DNA of 64,000 bases from Breoghania sp037026715 (GCF_037026715.1 NZ_JBANCG010000008.1:282648-346647), one strand, 5' to 3'; shown: positions 1 through 8,135, numbered from the stretch's first letter. Made by a program: numbers and translations. Notes: generated by a model not told the origin, from the letters alone.

Positions 1-261
1 GCGGGTGCCGTCGGCGGACAGCGCCACCGATTTCACCGGCCCGCCGTGGCCCTTCAGATGCTGCGGCATGGCCTGAGCGGAAGCCGGGGCAAGGCACAGG
101 GCGGCGGCAAGCGCGAGGAGGCGGAGGGATAGGCGGCGGGGTTCGGTTGGAGTTGTGTGTCTGGCTGTGGCGGGCGCTGCGGCTGTGGCCCATCCTTCGA
201 GACGGCCGCTGCGCGGCCTCCTCAGGATGACGTTACCGAGTTGCCAGAAAATCTGAAGCAT
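1..261 (-). CDS. WD40-repeat secreted protein, N-terminal part only
   Basis: Only the first part of this minus-strand gene lies in the window. Reading leftward from about 138 there is an arginine-rich start, a hydrophobic stretch (LLALAAALCLAPASAQA) that looks like a Sec signal peptide, then the mature start MPQHLKGHGG and PVKSVALSADGTR, which matches the first blade of a WD40 repeat. The start codon is unclear. There is no ATG, GTG or TTG immediately before the signal-like segment; the nearest in-frame ATGs are at 261 and 279, inside or beyond a palindromic repeat, and an internal ATG lies at 69 after the signal. I give the 261 start as a placeholder. In related bacteria such WD40 proteins are often fused to a cytochrome c domain, but nothing here shows that. 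Confidence 0.5.
   Translation of the reverse strand, partial: MLQIFWQLGNVILRRPRSGRLEGWATAAAPATARHTTPTEPRRLSLRLLALAAALCLAPASAQAMPQHLKGHGGPVKSVALSADGTR
189..235. repeat. REP-like palindromic element, copy A1
   Basis: A hairpin-forming element: outer stem CATCCT/AGGATG (191-196 and 224-229) and inner stem GGCCGC/GCGGCC. Related copies are at 271-318, 31906-31943 (interrupted) and 32216-32263. It lies in inverted orientation to its neighbour A2. Similar 'CATCCTTCGAGACG...CTCAGGATGACG' elements are common between genes in Rhizobiales. Confidence 0.8.
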
Positions 262-270
262 CAACAAGAA

Positions 271-318
271 CAACGTCATCCTGAGGAGGGCCGTCAGGCC
301 CGTCTCGAAGGATGGGCC
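271..318. repeat. REP-like palindromic element, copy A2
   Basis: Inverted partner of copy A1, about 35 bp away. It has the same CATCCTGAGGAG / CGTCTCGAAGGATG ends with a different loop core. Together the two copies could fold into two separate hairpins or one long cruciform upstream of the WD40 gene. Confidence 0.8.
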
Positions 319-483
319 ACACGTTCGACCTCGCCCACGATCACATATCCGACGACACGCTCGGTCCCCCACGCGACCCTCGCCGCATGTCTTTCCGCAA
401 CACCCCTCACACCAGCACAACCACGCCATGGCGCTTCCACACGTCCGAACGCCCCCGCCTTGCCGCACGCCCCCGCTTCACCC

Positions 484-1647
484 TCATTCCGCCGGTTGCG
501 CTTCCGCCCGGCCGGCCTCGCGCTCATGCACTTCCTCCACCCACAGGTTGTGGTGCTCCTTCGCCCAGTTGAGGTCGACGTCGCCGGAGCCCATGGCGTC
601 GAACGCGCCCTCCATGCCGATGGAGCCGATGTAGATATGCGCCAGGATCACGCAGGTCAGGAACAGCGCCAGGATGGCGTGCCAGGCTTGGGCGAGCTGC
701 TGCTCGTGAACCGGGGCGAGATCGGTCGTCAGGCTGGTGCCGAAGATCGCGTTCGCGATCTCGAACGTTCCCGAAAAGAGATGCGTGGTGAAGGGAAAGA
801 GCAGCGCCCAGCCCGAGACCGAGACCGAGACCCCGCCCAGGATCACCAGCCAGAAGATGATCTTCTGCCCGGCGTTGAACTTTCGCGAATCCGGGTGGAC
901 GTTTTTCGAAAGCAGCCCGCCCGCCTTCACCAGCCACGCGATGTCGGTGCGGCTCGGGAGGTTGTGGGCGACCCACATGACGAAGACCATGACGAGCCCG
1001 GCGATGAAGGCGAAGGCCAGGTAGTTGTGCAGATACTTGCCCCAGTGGGTGATGAGGGCGAAGGCCTCCGCCCCTATCAGCGGCTTCAGGACATAGCGGC
1101 CATAGAGCAGGTTCAGCCCGGTCACGCCCAGCACGATGAAGGAGACGGCGATCAGCCAGTGGCCGGTGCGCTCGATCCAGGAAAACCGCGTGATGGTGAC
1201 GCCGGCCGGCCCGTGTTCGATGCGGATGCGGCCGCGGATGGCGAAGAACAGCGCCAGAAGGATGATCGTGCCGAGCAGCGCCCAGGCGCCGTAGGTGGAA
1301 AGCGGCCCGTTGCGAAAGGCGCGCCAGTTGTCGCCCTCCGGCTGGATCAGGATCGCGGCCTTCTTGTCCGGAATGTTGACGGTGCCGGAGACGCCGCCGC
1401 GGACCGCGCGCCACAGATCGGCATCCGAGCGGGTGCCGAGAACGTCCCCCGGCACCTGGCCGCCGGTCGGGTTCTGGACAAGGTCCGGCGGCGGCTGGCG
1501 CTGGGCGGCGGCAGGCCCGGTGCCGAGGCCCGCGAAAAGAGCCGCGGCCAGCACGGCAAGGACCAGCAGAAAAGCCCGCAGGCCACGCCGAAAACGCCCC
1601 GCGTGTTCGCCGGCCCTGCGCCGGTCAAAGCCAAACGCATGTCCCAT
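484..1647 (-). CDS. fdh3C: Formate dehydrogenase gamma subunit (cytochrome b556)
   Basis: Membrane cytochrome b subunit that anchors the periplasmic formate dehydrogenase and passes electrons from the Fe-S subunit to quinone. The 387-residue protein has an N-terminal hydrophobic signal (about residues 24-48, ending AAAQ), a periplasmic stretch of about 90 residues, then a further hydrophobic segment and the four-helix FdoI/FdnI-like core. Histidines likely to hold heme b are visible in TGHW, THWGKYLHNY, AWHA and LAHIY. The ATG at 1647 follows a strong GGGAGGGAGAAGG ribosome site; a longer reading to 1887 has no such support and lacks membrane character. The N-terminal signal plus extra segment is longer than in E. 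coli FdoI (about 210 residues) but usual for alphaproteobacterial homologues. It is last in the locus, after the beta subunit and a small lipoprotein. Confidence 0.92.
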   Translation of the reverse strand: MGHAFGFDRRRAGEHAGRFRRGLRAFLLVLAVLAAALFAGLGTGPAAAQRQPPPDLVQNPTGGQVPGDVLGTRSDADLWRAVRGGVSGTVNIPDKKAAILIQPEGDNWRAFRNGPLSTYGAWALLGTIILLALFFAIRGRIRIEHGPAGVTITRFSWIERTGHWLIAVSFIVLGVTGLNLLYGRYVLKPLIGAEAFALITHWGKYLHNYLAFAFIAGLVMVFVMWVAHNLPSRTDIAWLVKAGGLLSKNVHPDSRKFNAGQKIIFWLVILGGVSVSVSGWALLFPFTTHLFSGTFEIANAIFGTSLTTDLAPVHEQQLAQAWHAILALFLTCVILAHIYIGSIGMEGAFDAMGSGDVDLNWAKEHHNLWVEEVHEREAGRAEAQPAE

Positions 1648-1744
1648 CCGCCTTCTCCCTCCCGATATGGCCTTGCCAGAGCCGCTTCGCCCGCCCGGTC
1701 CGCGCGCACCGACATAAAAGCCGGCGGGACGAAAACCGAAAAAA

Positions 1745-1957
1745 TCAGAAACTCTGCTTGCGGCCGCGCAATTCCAGCGCGCGCTCCTGCTCGGCGCCCA
1801 GCGGCGTGTCCTTCTTTCCCTCGTAGACCCCTTGCGTGTAGTGAAGCGGGCGGCCCTGCTCTTCCTCGCGGCAGGAGCCGAGCCCAACCGCCAGCGCTAC
1901 GAGCGCGGCGACCATGCAGATATTCGTTGGCAGGAAATTCATTGGGCAGGTCGACAC
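1745..1957 (-). CDS. Small lipoprotein in the formate dehydrogenase locus
   Basis: A 70-residue protein of unknown function. The start is GTG at 1957, preceded at good distance by GGAGA; an in-frame ATG at 1942 has no better site. An N-terminal hydrophobic segment (NICMVAALVALAVGLGSC) ends in a lipobox with cysteine, so a lipid-anchored product is likely. The mature part is short and charged (EEEQGRPLHYTQGVYEGKKD). It sits between the beta and gamma subunit genes on the same strand, about 97 bp upstream of the gamma start. A type-2 repeat separates it from the beta gene. A role in assembling or tethering the enzyme is only a guess from position. Confidence 0.65.
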   Translation of the reverse strand: MSTCPMNFLPTNICMVAALVALAVGLGSCREEEQGRPLHYTQGVYEGKKDTPLGAEQERALELRGRKQSF

Positions 1958-2052
1958 CAGTTCTCCTCTCACGTGTCTTTTCCCGTTTCTGTGCCGACCG
2001 GAGGCCCGCGCACCGTTTTCCGCCTTGCCGGCGTCCACCCCGTACTCTCCCG

Positions 2053-2158
2053 TTCGTCATTGCCCGGCTTCGTTCGGGCAATCCATTGCAAGCCACGGTA
2101 TGTGCGGCGCGCGCTGGATCACCCGGACGAAGCCGGGTGATGACGGTGGAGAGACCCG
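2053..2158. repeat. Type-2 palindromic intergenic repeat, copy B1
   Basis: Two short hairpins joined by a spacer: CATTGCCCGG...CGGGCAAT near 2058-2083 and GGATCACCCGG...CCGGGTGATGACG near 2115-2143. A clearly related copy lies in reverse orientation at 32006-32112. It sits between fdh3B and the small lipoprotein gene, inside what is probably one transcript. Confidence 0.8.
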
Positions 2159-2179
2159 CTTGCGGGCAACCTTCCGGCG

Positions 2180-2779
2180 CTATAGCGTGCCGGCCTTCTG
2201 TTCATACGCCGTGCCCCAGCCCCAGGCGCCGGAACCGAAACCGCGCGCGACCACGCGCTCGCGGTAGATCTCGGAGACCACGTTGCCGTCGCCCGCAAGC
2301 AGCGCCTTGGTGGAACACATTTCCGCGCACAGCGGCAGCTTGCCCTCTGCCAGGCGGTTGCGACCGTATTTCTGGAATTCGGCCGCCGAATTGTCGGCCT
2401 CCGGGCCGCCGCCGCAGAAGGTGCATTTGTCCATCTTGCCGCGCGAACCGAAATTGCCGGCCTGCGGATATTGCGGCGCGCCGAAGGGGCAGGCGTAGAA
2501 GCAGTAGCCGCAGCCGATGCACAGGTCCTTGGAATGCAGGACCACGCCTTCTTCCGTCTGGTAGAAGCAGTCGACCGGGCACACCGCCATGCAGGGCGCG
2601 TCCGAACAGTGCATGCAGGCCACCGAAATGGACCGCTGGCCGGGCTTGCCGTCCTGGATCGTCACCACGCGGCGGCGGTTCACGCCCCAGGGCACCTCGT
2701 GCTCGTTCTTGCAGGCGGTGACGCAGGCATTGCAGTCGATGCAGCGTTCGGCGTCACACAGGAATTTCATCCGTGCCAT
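2180..2779 (-). CDS. fdh3B: Formate dehydrogenase beta subunit, four [4Fe-4S] clusters
   Basis: Electron-transfer subunit of the formate dehydrogenase, 199 residues, FDH3-type without the C-terminal membrane helix of E. coli FdoH. Four cysteine groups are visible: CIDCNACVTACK near residue 14, CMHCSDAPCMAVCP near 55, CIGCGYCFYACP near 87, and CTFC paired with CAEMC further on, as expected for four [4Fe-4S] clusters relaying electrons from the alpha subunit to the heme b subunit. The ATG at 2779 follows GGGAGACGAG, and only 15 bp separate it from the alpha stop, so the two are surely co-transcribed. It has no signal peptide of its own and would be exported with the TAT-tagged alpha subunit. 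Confidence 0.95.
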   Translation of the reverse strand: MARMKFLCDAERCIDCNACVTACKNEHEVPWGVNRRRVVTIQDGKPGQRSISVACMHCSDAPCMAVCPVDCFYQTEEGVVLHSKDLCIGCGYCFYACPFGAPQYPQAGNFGSRGKMDKCTFCGGGPEADNSAAEFQKYGRNRLAEGKLPLCAEMCSTKALLAGDGNVVSEIYRERVVARGFGSGAWGWGTAYEQKAGTL

Positions 2780-2794
2780 GATCTCGTCTCCCCC

Positions 2795-5700
2795 TTACGC
2801 TGCCCGGATTCGGCAGATCGAAACCTTGTTTTCCTGGATGTTGGTCACCGAGTCGTAGCCGTAGGTGAGCGTGATGTTGCCGGACTCGCCAACCACGTAG
2901 GGCCCAGTGCCGTCCGGCAGCTTGGCGGCGATGTCTTGCCCCTCGAAATGACCGTAGAAGTGGTAGGGGATCCAGATGTTGCCCGGCGCCACGGCCTCCG
3001 TGACCCGCGCCATCACCTTGATCGAGCCGCCCTCCGGGCTTTCCAGCATCATCATGTCGCCGTTCTGGACGTTGGCGTTGTTGGCGTCGCGCGGATTGAC
3101 CTGGGCGAACATGTCCTGCTGAAGCTCGGCCAGCCACGGATTGGCGAAAGACTTCGCCCCGCCGCCCTCCATCTCGACCAGACAACCGGACGAGAGCACC
3201 AGCGGGAACTCCTTGGAGTGATCCTGGTTCTGGATCGAGGCGTACTTGACCGGCAGGCGGAACCGGCGCGTGTCGGGATAGGTCGGATAGTCGGCGACCA
3301 GATCGCGGCGCGGCGTGTAGAGCGGCTCGCGATGGATCGGGATCGGGTCCGGGAACGTCCACACCACGCAGCGCGCCTTGGCGTTGCCGTAGGGCGCGCA
3401 GCCATGCTTGATGGCGACGCGCTGGATGCCGCCGGACAGATCCGTCTTCCAGTTCACCCCGCCGACCTTCGCGTCGTAATCCGACGGCCGGTCCGCATCG
3501 GCCAGGGCCGCGCCGTCCTTTGCGGGCTCGGCATCGTGCAGCCCCGCCACCCATTCGATCATGGCGCGCTCGTAGGCACTCAGATCCTTGTCCCAGCCGA
3601 GCTTCGCCAGCATCGCCATGGTGAATTCCGGATAGCCGTCGCGGATTTCCGAGCCGACCGTGTAGGAGACGCCCTCCTCATCACCCTCCGCCAGAATGTT
3701 CGCCCCGCCCCAGTCGTCGGGCGCGTTGACGCCGTAGCGCGCGCGGAAGGGCAGGCCACCCTCGGCCACCGGCTTTGAGGGATCGTAGAGATTGGGCGAG
3801 CCGGGATGCTTCATTTCCGGCGTGCCCCAGGCGGGCCAGGGCAGGCCGTAATATTCGCCGTCGAGCGGGCCGCCATTGGCCCTCAGCGTCGTCTTGTCGA
3901 AGGTGTGCGCATATTTCATGTGCTCCTTCAGCCGCTCCGGCGAGGCGCCGGTGTAGCCGATGGTCCAGGTGCCGCGATTGATTTCGCGGGTGATGTCCTC
4001 GATCAGCGGCTCATCGCCGTTCACCTCGATGTTCCTGAACATTTCGTCCGCGAAGCCGAACTTCTTCGCGAACAGGTGCATGATCGTTTGGTCGGGCCTG
4101 GATTCGAAAAGCGGCTCGACCACCTTTTCCCGCCACTGGATGGAGCGGTTCGACGCGGTCACCGCGCCGTAGGTCTCGAATTGCGAAGCGGCGGGCAGGA
4201 GATAGGTGCCGTTCTTGCGCTCGCCCATCAGGGCCGACGCCGGGACGTAGGGATCGACGACAACCAGCAGGTCGAGCTTGGTGAAGGCGTCCTGCTGGGC
4301 GGGGAGCCGGGTCAGCGAATTGACCGAGTGGCCCCAGAACACCATGGCACGCAGATTGTCGGGCTGGTCGATCTCGTCCTTCGGCATGTTGACGAGTTCG
4401 TACCAGCGCGAGATCGGCGTGCCGGCGGCCTCCATCAGGTCCTTGGAGGCAAAGCGGCCGGCGAGATAATCGTAGCTGACGCCCCAGACGCGGGCCCAGT
4501 GCTTCCAGGCGCCTTCGGTCAGGCCGTAATAGGCCGGCAGCGTGTCGCACAGGACGCCCATGTCGGTGCAGCCCTGAACGTTGTCGTGGCCGCGGAAGAT
4601 GTTGGTGCCGCCGCCTTCCTTGCCGATGTTGCCGAGCGCAAGCTGCAGAATCGGCATGGCGCGGGTGTTGTTGTTGCCGATCGTGTGCTGGGTCATGCCC
4701 AGCGTCCAGGTCAGGCACACGGGCTTGGACTGCGCCAGCGTGCGCGCCACACGGCGAAGTTGCGAGCCTGGCACGCCGGAGACGCGTTCCACCTCCTCAG
4801 GCGTCCATTTGGCGATTTCCTTGCGGACCTCGTCGAGCCCCCAGACGCGGGCGCGGATGAATTCCTTGTCCTCCCAGCCGTTTTCGAAAATGTGCCAGAG
4901 AATGCCCCAGATCACCGGAATGTCGGTGCCCGGGCGCGGCTGGACATGTTCGGTCGCATGCGCGGCGGTGCGGGTGAAGCGAGGATCGACCACGATGAAG
5001 GGCGCGTTGTTGCGCTCCTTCGCCCGCAGGATATGCATCATGGAGACCGGGTGCGCCTCGGCGGGGTTGCCGCCGAAGGTGATGATCGCCCGCGAATTGT
5101 GCATGTCATTGAAGGAATTGGTCATCGCGCCGTAGCCCCAGGTATTGGCGACGCCGGCGACCGTGGAGGAGTGGCAGATGCGGGCCTGGTGATCGACGTT
5201 GTTCGATCCCCAGAAGGCCGCGAACTTGCGGTAGAGATAGCCCTGTTCGTTGGAAACCTTGGCCGAGCCGAGCCAATAGACGCTGTCGGGACCGCTCTCC
5301 TTGCGGATCTTCAGCATCTCGTCGCCGATCTCGTTGATGGCGTCGTCCCAGGAGATCTTCTGCCACTTGCCGTCGACAAGCTTCATCGGGTGCTTCAGGC
5401 GCCGCTCGCCGATGGTCTCGTCGCGGATGGCCGCGCCCTTGGCGCAGTGGGCGCCAATGTTGATGGGGCTGTCGAAGGCCGGCTCCTGGCCGATCCACAC
5501 GCCGCCCTTGACCTCCGCCTTCACGGTGCAGCCGACCGCGCAGAAGGTGCAGACCGAGGTCTTCATCTCTACCGCGCCGGAGGAATTCTCCGTTGCGGCC
5601 TGCGCCTTGCGGACGTGGGAAAGCGGCAGGCCGGCAAGCCCGAGCCCTGCGGCCGCGACGCCGGAGCGCTTGAGGAAGGCGCGCCGGTCCACGGTCGCGC

Positions 5701-5797
5701 CGGCGATATCGCCCAGCACCCGCGCCATGCGCGCCTGCGCACCGGAGGCCCGCCCCGGCTCAATACCCTGGCCCTGATCGGATTTCTTTCTCAGCAT
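2795..5797 (-). CDS. fdh3A: Formate dehydrogenase alpha subunit, molybdopterin, cysteine form
   Basis: Catalytic subunit that oxidises formate to CO2 at a bis-MGD molybdenum (or tungsten) centre; 1000 residues from ATG 5797. A twin-arginine signal (DRRAFLKRSGVAAAG, residues 37-51) directs folded export. The N-terminal [4Fe-4S] cluster cysteines are C83, C86, C90 and C118 (CTFCAVGC and GAHCAKG). The active-site metal ligand position reads ARICHSS with C208-H209, so the enzyme uses cysteine and not selenocysteine; the frame is open with no internal UGA. A reading up to 6052 adds 85 residues before the TAT signal and has no ribosome site; the chosen start has GGGGTGGGA. It is followed directly by the beta gene. 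Confidence 0.95.
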   Translation of the reverse strand: MLRKKSDQGQGIEPGRASGAQARMARVLGDIAGATVDRRAFLKRSGVAAAGLGLAGLPLSHVRKAQAATENSSGAVEMKTSVCTFCAVGCTVKAEVKGGVWIGQEPAFDSPINIGAHCAKGAAIRDETIGERRLKHPMKLVDGKWQKISWDDAINEIGDEMLKIRKESGPDSVYWLGSAKVSNEQGYLYRKFAAFWGSNNVDHQARICHSSTVAGVANTWGYGAMTNSFNDMHNSRAIITFGGNPAEAHPVSMMHILRAKERNNAPFIVVDPRFTRTAAHATEHVQPRPGTDIPVIWGILWHIFENGWEDKEFIRARVWGLDEVRKEIAKWTPEEVERVSGVPGSQLRRVARTLAQSKPVCLTWTLGMTQHTIGNNNTRAMPILQLALGNIGKEGGGTNIFRGHDNVQGCTDMGVLCDTLPAYYGLTEGAWKHWARVWGVSYDYLAGRFASKDLMEAAGTPISRWYELVNMPKDEIDQPDNLRAMVFWGHSVNSLTRLPAQQDAFTKLDLLVVVDPYVPASALMGERKNGTYLLPAASQFETYGAVTASNRSIQWREKVVEPLFESRPDQTIMHLFAKKFGFADEMFRNIEVNGDEPLIEDITREINRGTWTIGYTGASPERLKEHMKYAHTFDKTTLRANGGPLDGEYYGLPWPAWGTPEMKHPGSPNLYDPSKPVAEGGLPFRARYGVNAPDDWGGANILAEGDEEGVSYTVGSEIRDGYPEFTMAMLAKLGWDKDLSAYERAMIEWVAGLHDAEPAKDGAALADADRPSDYDAKVGGVNWKTDLSGGIQRVAIKHGCAPYGNAKARCVVWTFPDPIPIHREPLYTPRRDLVADYPTYPDTRRFRLPVKYASIQNQDHSKEFPLVLSSGCLVEMEGGGAKSFANPWLAELQQDMFAQVNPRDANNANVQNGDMMMLESPEGGSIKVMARVTEAVAPGNIWIPYHFYGHFEGQDIAAKLPDGTGPYVVGESGNITLTYGYDSVTNIQENKVSICRIRAA

Positions 5798-6088
5798 CGT
5801 TCCCACCCCTTGGCTTGAGACGACGGAGGCTTTCGCGGCCCTTCCTTGCGACCCGGCCGGGCCGATCGGCGCGAAGGCGACCGAACGCCTTGACTTGAGG
5901 ACATTCAGCAACTTGCGGACATTCAGCGACTCTAAGAAATTGAATGGCTTGCGCAGAGCGGCCCCGAGGCCTCCGGCGGACTTCCAACGAAAAGCCCCGC
6001 CAACAGGACCGCAGACATTGCGCGCCGCGTGCCCCGCCCGAGCGATCGGCACGGAGCCGCCGGAACGCGAACGCCGCTTGCGCGCCGG

Positions 6089-6286
6089 CTACATCCGCGC
6101 GGAGTCGTAATACGCCCTGATGTGCGGACTTTCGGCGTAGCCGCTGCCGGTCTGGGACGCCTCGGCAGCCTCCGCCGCCGTCTCGCCGTCAACGACGAGC
6201 GCGACCGCGGCCGCGCCGCTGCCCAGTGTCGCCAATCTGAGGAAACTTCGCCTGTCGACGCTCTCGCGCCGTTGCCGTTCGCCCAT
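6089..6286 (-). CDS. Formate dehydrogenase-region TAT-target small protein
   Basis: A 65-residue protein matching the 'formate dehydrogenase region TAT target' type (TIGR02811-like). A twin-arginine motif (ESVDRRSFLRLATLG) is followed by an Ala-rich hydrophobic part and a short mature tail (GSGYAESPHIRAYYDSARM). Such proteins accompany exported formate dehydrogenases; their exact job is not known, though a role in export or assembly is usually assumed. The ATG at 6286 has a strong GAGGAGAGGA site upstream. It lies about 290 bp ahead of the alpha gene on the same strand and probably opens the operon, with the AT-rich region beyond 6590 as promoter. Confidence 0.85.
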   Translation of the reverse strand: MGERQRRESVDRRSFLRLATLGSGAAAVALVVDGETAAEAAEASQTGSGYAESPHIRAYYDSARM

Positions 6287-6354
6287 TTCTCTTGTCCTCT
6301 CCTCACCCTCTGACAGCGGCGGTGGAAACAGGAAAACGCAGCCTCCCCGCCGCC

Positions 6355-6522
6355 TTATGCCTTTGCCTCCACGGATGCAGACCCGCCCAGGGCCTCTGCG
6401 AGACCGCGGATCCGGAAGGGGGCTTCCGCCGATGCGGATCCGTCTGGCATGACAACAGTCGTCTTCGCGACCTTCCCGCCAAATCCGGTAGAAACAAAAG
6501 CAAACCGGCCGAAACCGGACAT
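6355..6522 (-). CDS. Possible small ORF in the formate dehydrogenase leader
   Basis: A 55-codon minus-strand reading frame (MSGFGRFAFVSTGFGGKVAK...) lies in the 400-bp region ahead of the TAT-target gene. Its third codon positions and its amino acid mix (TTVVMPDGSASAEAPFRIRG) look protein-like, but the ribosome site (TTGCGAAG) is poor and I recognise no family. A TTG at 6576 would lengthen it to 73 residues. It could be a real small protein, a decayed gene, or chance. Confidence 0.25.
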   Translation of the reverse strand: MSGFGRFAFVSTGFGGKVAKTTVVMPDGSASAEAPFRIRGLAEALGGSASVEAKA

Positions 6523-6584
6523 CTTCGCAATCAAACCTGCGCAAAACACAGACGCCCGACACGCAGACTTGTGCAACGCAACAA

Positions 6585-6692
6585 ACTCAAATCTATTATT
6601 GTTATTTCCCGCGCAAACACATGATTTTCATGAGCCAAATACGCAGGTTTTTACATATTTAAATTATCATACTCTACGTTATTTGACCAGCA
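6585..6692 (-). promoter_or_regulatory. AT-rich putative promoter region of the formate dehydrogenase operon
   Basis: About 100 bp here are strikingly AT-rich in a GC-rich window (for example ACATATTTAAATTATCATAC near 6652-6671). It includes a perfect 13-bp palindrome CATGATTTTCATG at 6620-6632. It lies between the TorD-like gene, which ends at 6693, and the start of the formate dehydrogenase genes, so it is the natural place for their promoter and regulator sites. I could not assign -35/-10 boxes or a regulator. Confidence 0.45.
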
Positions 6693-7346
6693 TCATGACC
6701 CCAGCATGCGAAACGCTTCGCGTTCCGTGCGGAGAAAGACGCGACCGAGGCCGCCGACGGCGGCAAAAAAGCGTTTCGCTTCATCCGCGTCGTCCAGATC
6801 GTCGAAGAAACGGTCGGTCCAGGAGAGCAGATAGCGCTCGCAAAAGGCCTTCTGATCGGCGATCGGCGCAGGCGCACCGAAATGGCCGAGGATGAGGCCG
6901 GCCATGACTTCGCACAGCGTCGCCAGATGGTCCTCCGGCTCACTCGCCGACGGCATGGAATCGACGCCCATGTCCGCGAGATCCGCCCTCAGGTCCGCCA
7001 GCGTGTGACCGAAGAGATGGCCGTCGCGATAATAGGAGGCATAGGGCATGAGCCGGGGCGCGGGTGCGCCGATGAAAAGGGCAGAATAATCGGCCACGAC
7101 GCCGGGCTGACCGACATTGCGCGCGCAGGCTCCGAGCTGACCGAGCATACGCCCGATGGCCGTGTCGTCGGGTTCGCACCGCTCCAGACGGGCGAAAAGA
7201 TCGGCGGTGAGCGGCGCCGCAAAAAGCATCGACAGCAGCCGGTAGGTCTCCGCCCGGCCGATCTCCTCCGCCGGCAGATCAATCTCCGCGGTCAGTTGCT
7301 CCACCCGGGGAGCGGCGCGATAGGCACGAAAGGCGCGTTCAGCCAT
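6693..7346 (-). CDS. TorD/DmsD-family molybdoenzyme chaperone
   Basis: Cytoplasmic chaperone of 217 residues that most likely binds the apo-formate dehydrogenase alpha subunit or its TAT signal until the cofactor is inserted. The helical TorD fold is indicated by RAETYRLLSMLFAAPLTADL near the N-terminus, then YSALFIGAPAPRLMPYASYY, matching the family's 'Y..LF' and 'P..S.Y' positions, and EPEDHLATLCEVM (the conserved E(P)xDH motif). The ATG at 7346 has a good GGGAGGAAAA site; longer readings lack one. It overlaps the preceding DUF3306 gene by 8 bp, so the two are translated from one message. Confidence 0.88.
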   Translation of the reverse strand: MAERAFRAYRAAPRVEQLTAEIDLPAEEIGRAETYRLLSMLFAAPLTADLFARLERCEPDDTAIGRMLGQLGACARNVGQPGVVADYSALFIGAPAPRLMPYASYYRDGHLFGHTLADLRADLADMGVDSMPSASEPEDHLATLCEVMAGLILGHFGAPAPIADQKAFCERYLLSWTDRFFDDLDDADEAKRFFAAVGGLGRVFLRTEREAFRMLGS

Positions 7347-8019
7347 CCGATTTTCCTCCCCCTGGCGCACTCGCATCCGTGCGCGGCACCGCATCCGCCT
7401 GCGCTTCCGCCTCCCCCTGCCCAAGGCGAGGCCGCTCGTCGCGCCTCGCTTCCGAGCCAGCATCGGCGATCCGGTCCGGCGCGGCCGGTGCGGAAGGCTG
7501 GGCGCGTCGCTCCGCCTCGGCCTTGCGGCGAGCGCCGGTTTCGCGGGCACGCATGTCGGACGCGGTGAGCCGCTTTGCCCCGCGCGCCAGATCCTCGGCG
7601 GACTGGGCGGCTATGTCCCAGACCTCCTTGAGGGAATAGTCGGTGTCGTAGTCGTTGAGGCCGTCGAGATTTGCGAGCACCGGATCGGAGCGCCACAGCT
7701 TGCGCATGGCGAGCTTGTGCAGATGCGCAGGCACGTTCTTCTGCAGGAAGACGGTGAAATCGGAACCGGACGTCAGGCTGTCGATGTCGGGCAGGTCTTC
7801 TTCCGTCAGCATGCGCTCGGGATCGCCGTCATCGCCGGCAGCCTCTTCGCCGGAGCGATCCTGCGGCGGCGCCATCGCGGCTGCGGGCACGAGCCCGTCA
7901 TCGCCGTTCGCGCCGGCCTCCTCGTCTCCTGCCCTCTCGCGCTCGATCTCCGACGCGGTCTTCTCGCCACGCTTCAGCCGGGACCAACGCGACAGAACGC
8001 CCTCTCCCTCGACGCTCAT
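7339..8019 (-). CDS. DUF3306 domain protein
   Basis: A 226-residue protein with the DUF3306 hallmarks: the N-terminal VLSRWSRLKR motif, a central conserved block (LPDIDSLTSGSDFTVFLQKN followed by VPAHLHKLAMRKLWRSDPV) and a disordered, Ala/Glu/Arg-rich C-terminus. Function is unknown; the family is found beside formate dehydrogenases and TorD-type chaperones in proteobacteria, usually with DUF3305 next to it, which is absent here. I chose ATG 8019 because GAAGG precedes it; ATGs at 8025 and 8037 are alternatives. The overlap with the TorD-like gene supports a shared role in enzyme maturation. Confidence 0.85.
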   Translation of the reverse strand: MSVEGEGVLSRWSRLKRGEKTASEIERERAGDEEAGANGDDGLVPAAAMAPPQDRSGEEAAGDDGDPERMLTEEDLPDIDSLTSGSDFTVFLQKNVPAHLHKLAMRKLWRSDPVLANLDGLNDYDTDYSLKEVWDIAAQSAEDLARGAKRLTASDMRARETGARRKAEAERRAQPSAPAAPDRIADAGSEARRDERPRLGQGEAEAQADAVPRTDASAPGGGKSDG

Positions 8020-8135
8020 CGCCATCCCTTCGCTCATTGCGCCCGTCGCTCGACGTGCGCCGACCGGGGACAATCGCGCGGCATTCAGGTTGGATACGGG
8101 ATGGTCCCGTCATGCCCGATGGCGGCGCACGCCTC

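Noticed and set aside
157..2721. An 854-codon open frame on the plus strand
   Set aside because: It is the antisense shadow of the gamma and beta formate dehydrogenase genes; its product is Arg/Pro/Ala-rich with no domain.
3900..5797. Selenocysteine or SECIS element in the formate dehydrogenase alpha gene
   Set aside because: The metal-ligand codon is a cysteine codon (C208) and the frame has no internal stop.
3806..5818. A 670-codon plus-strand frame over fdh3A
   Set aside because: Antisense to a gene with full family signatures; long empty frames are common opposite GC-rich genes.
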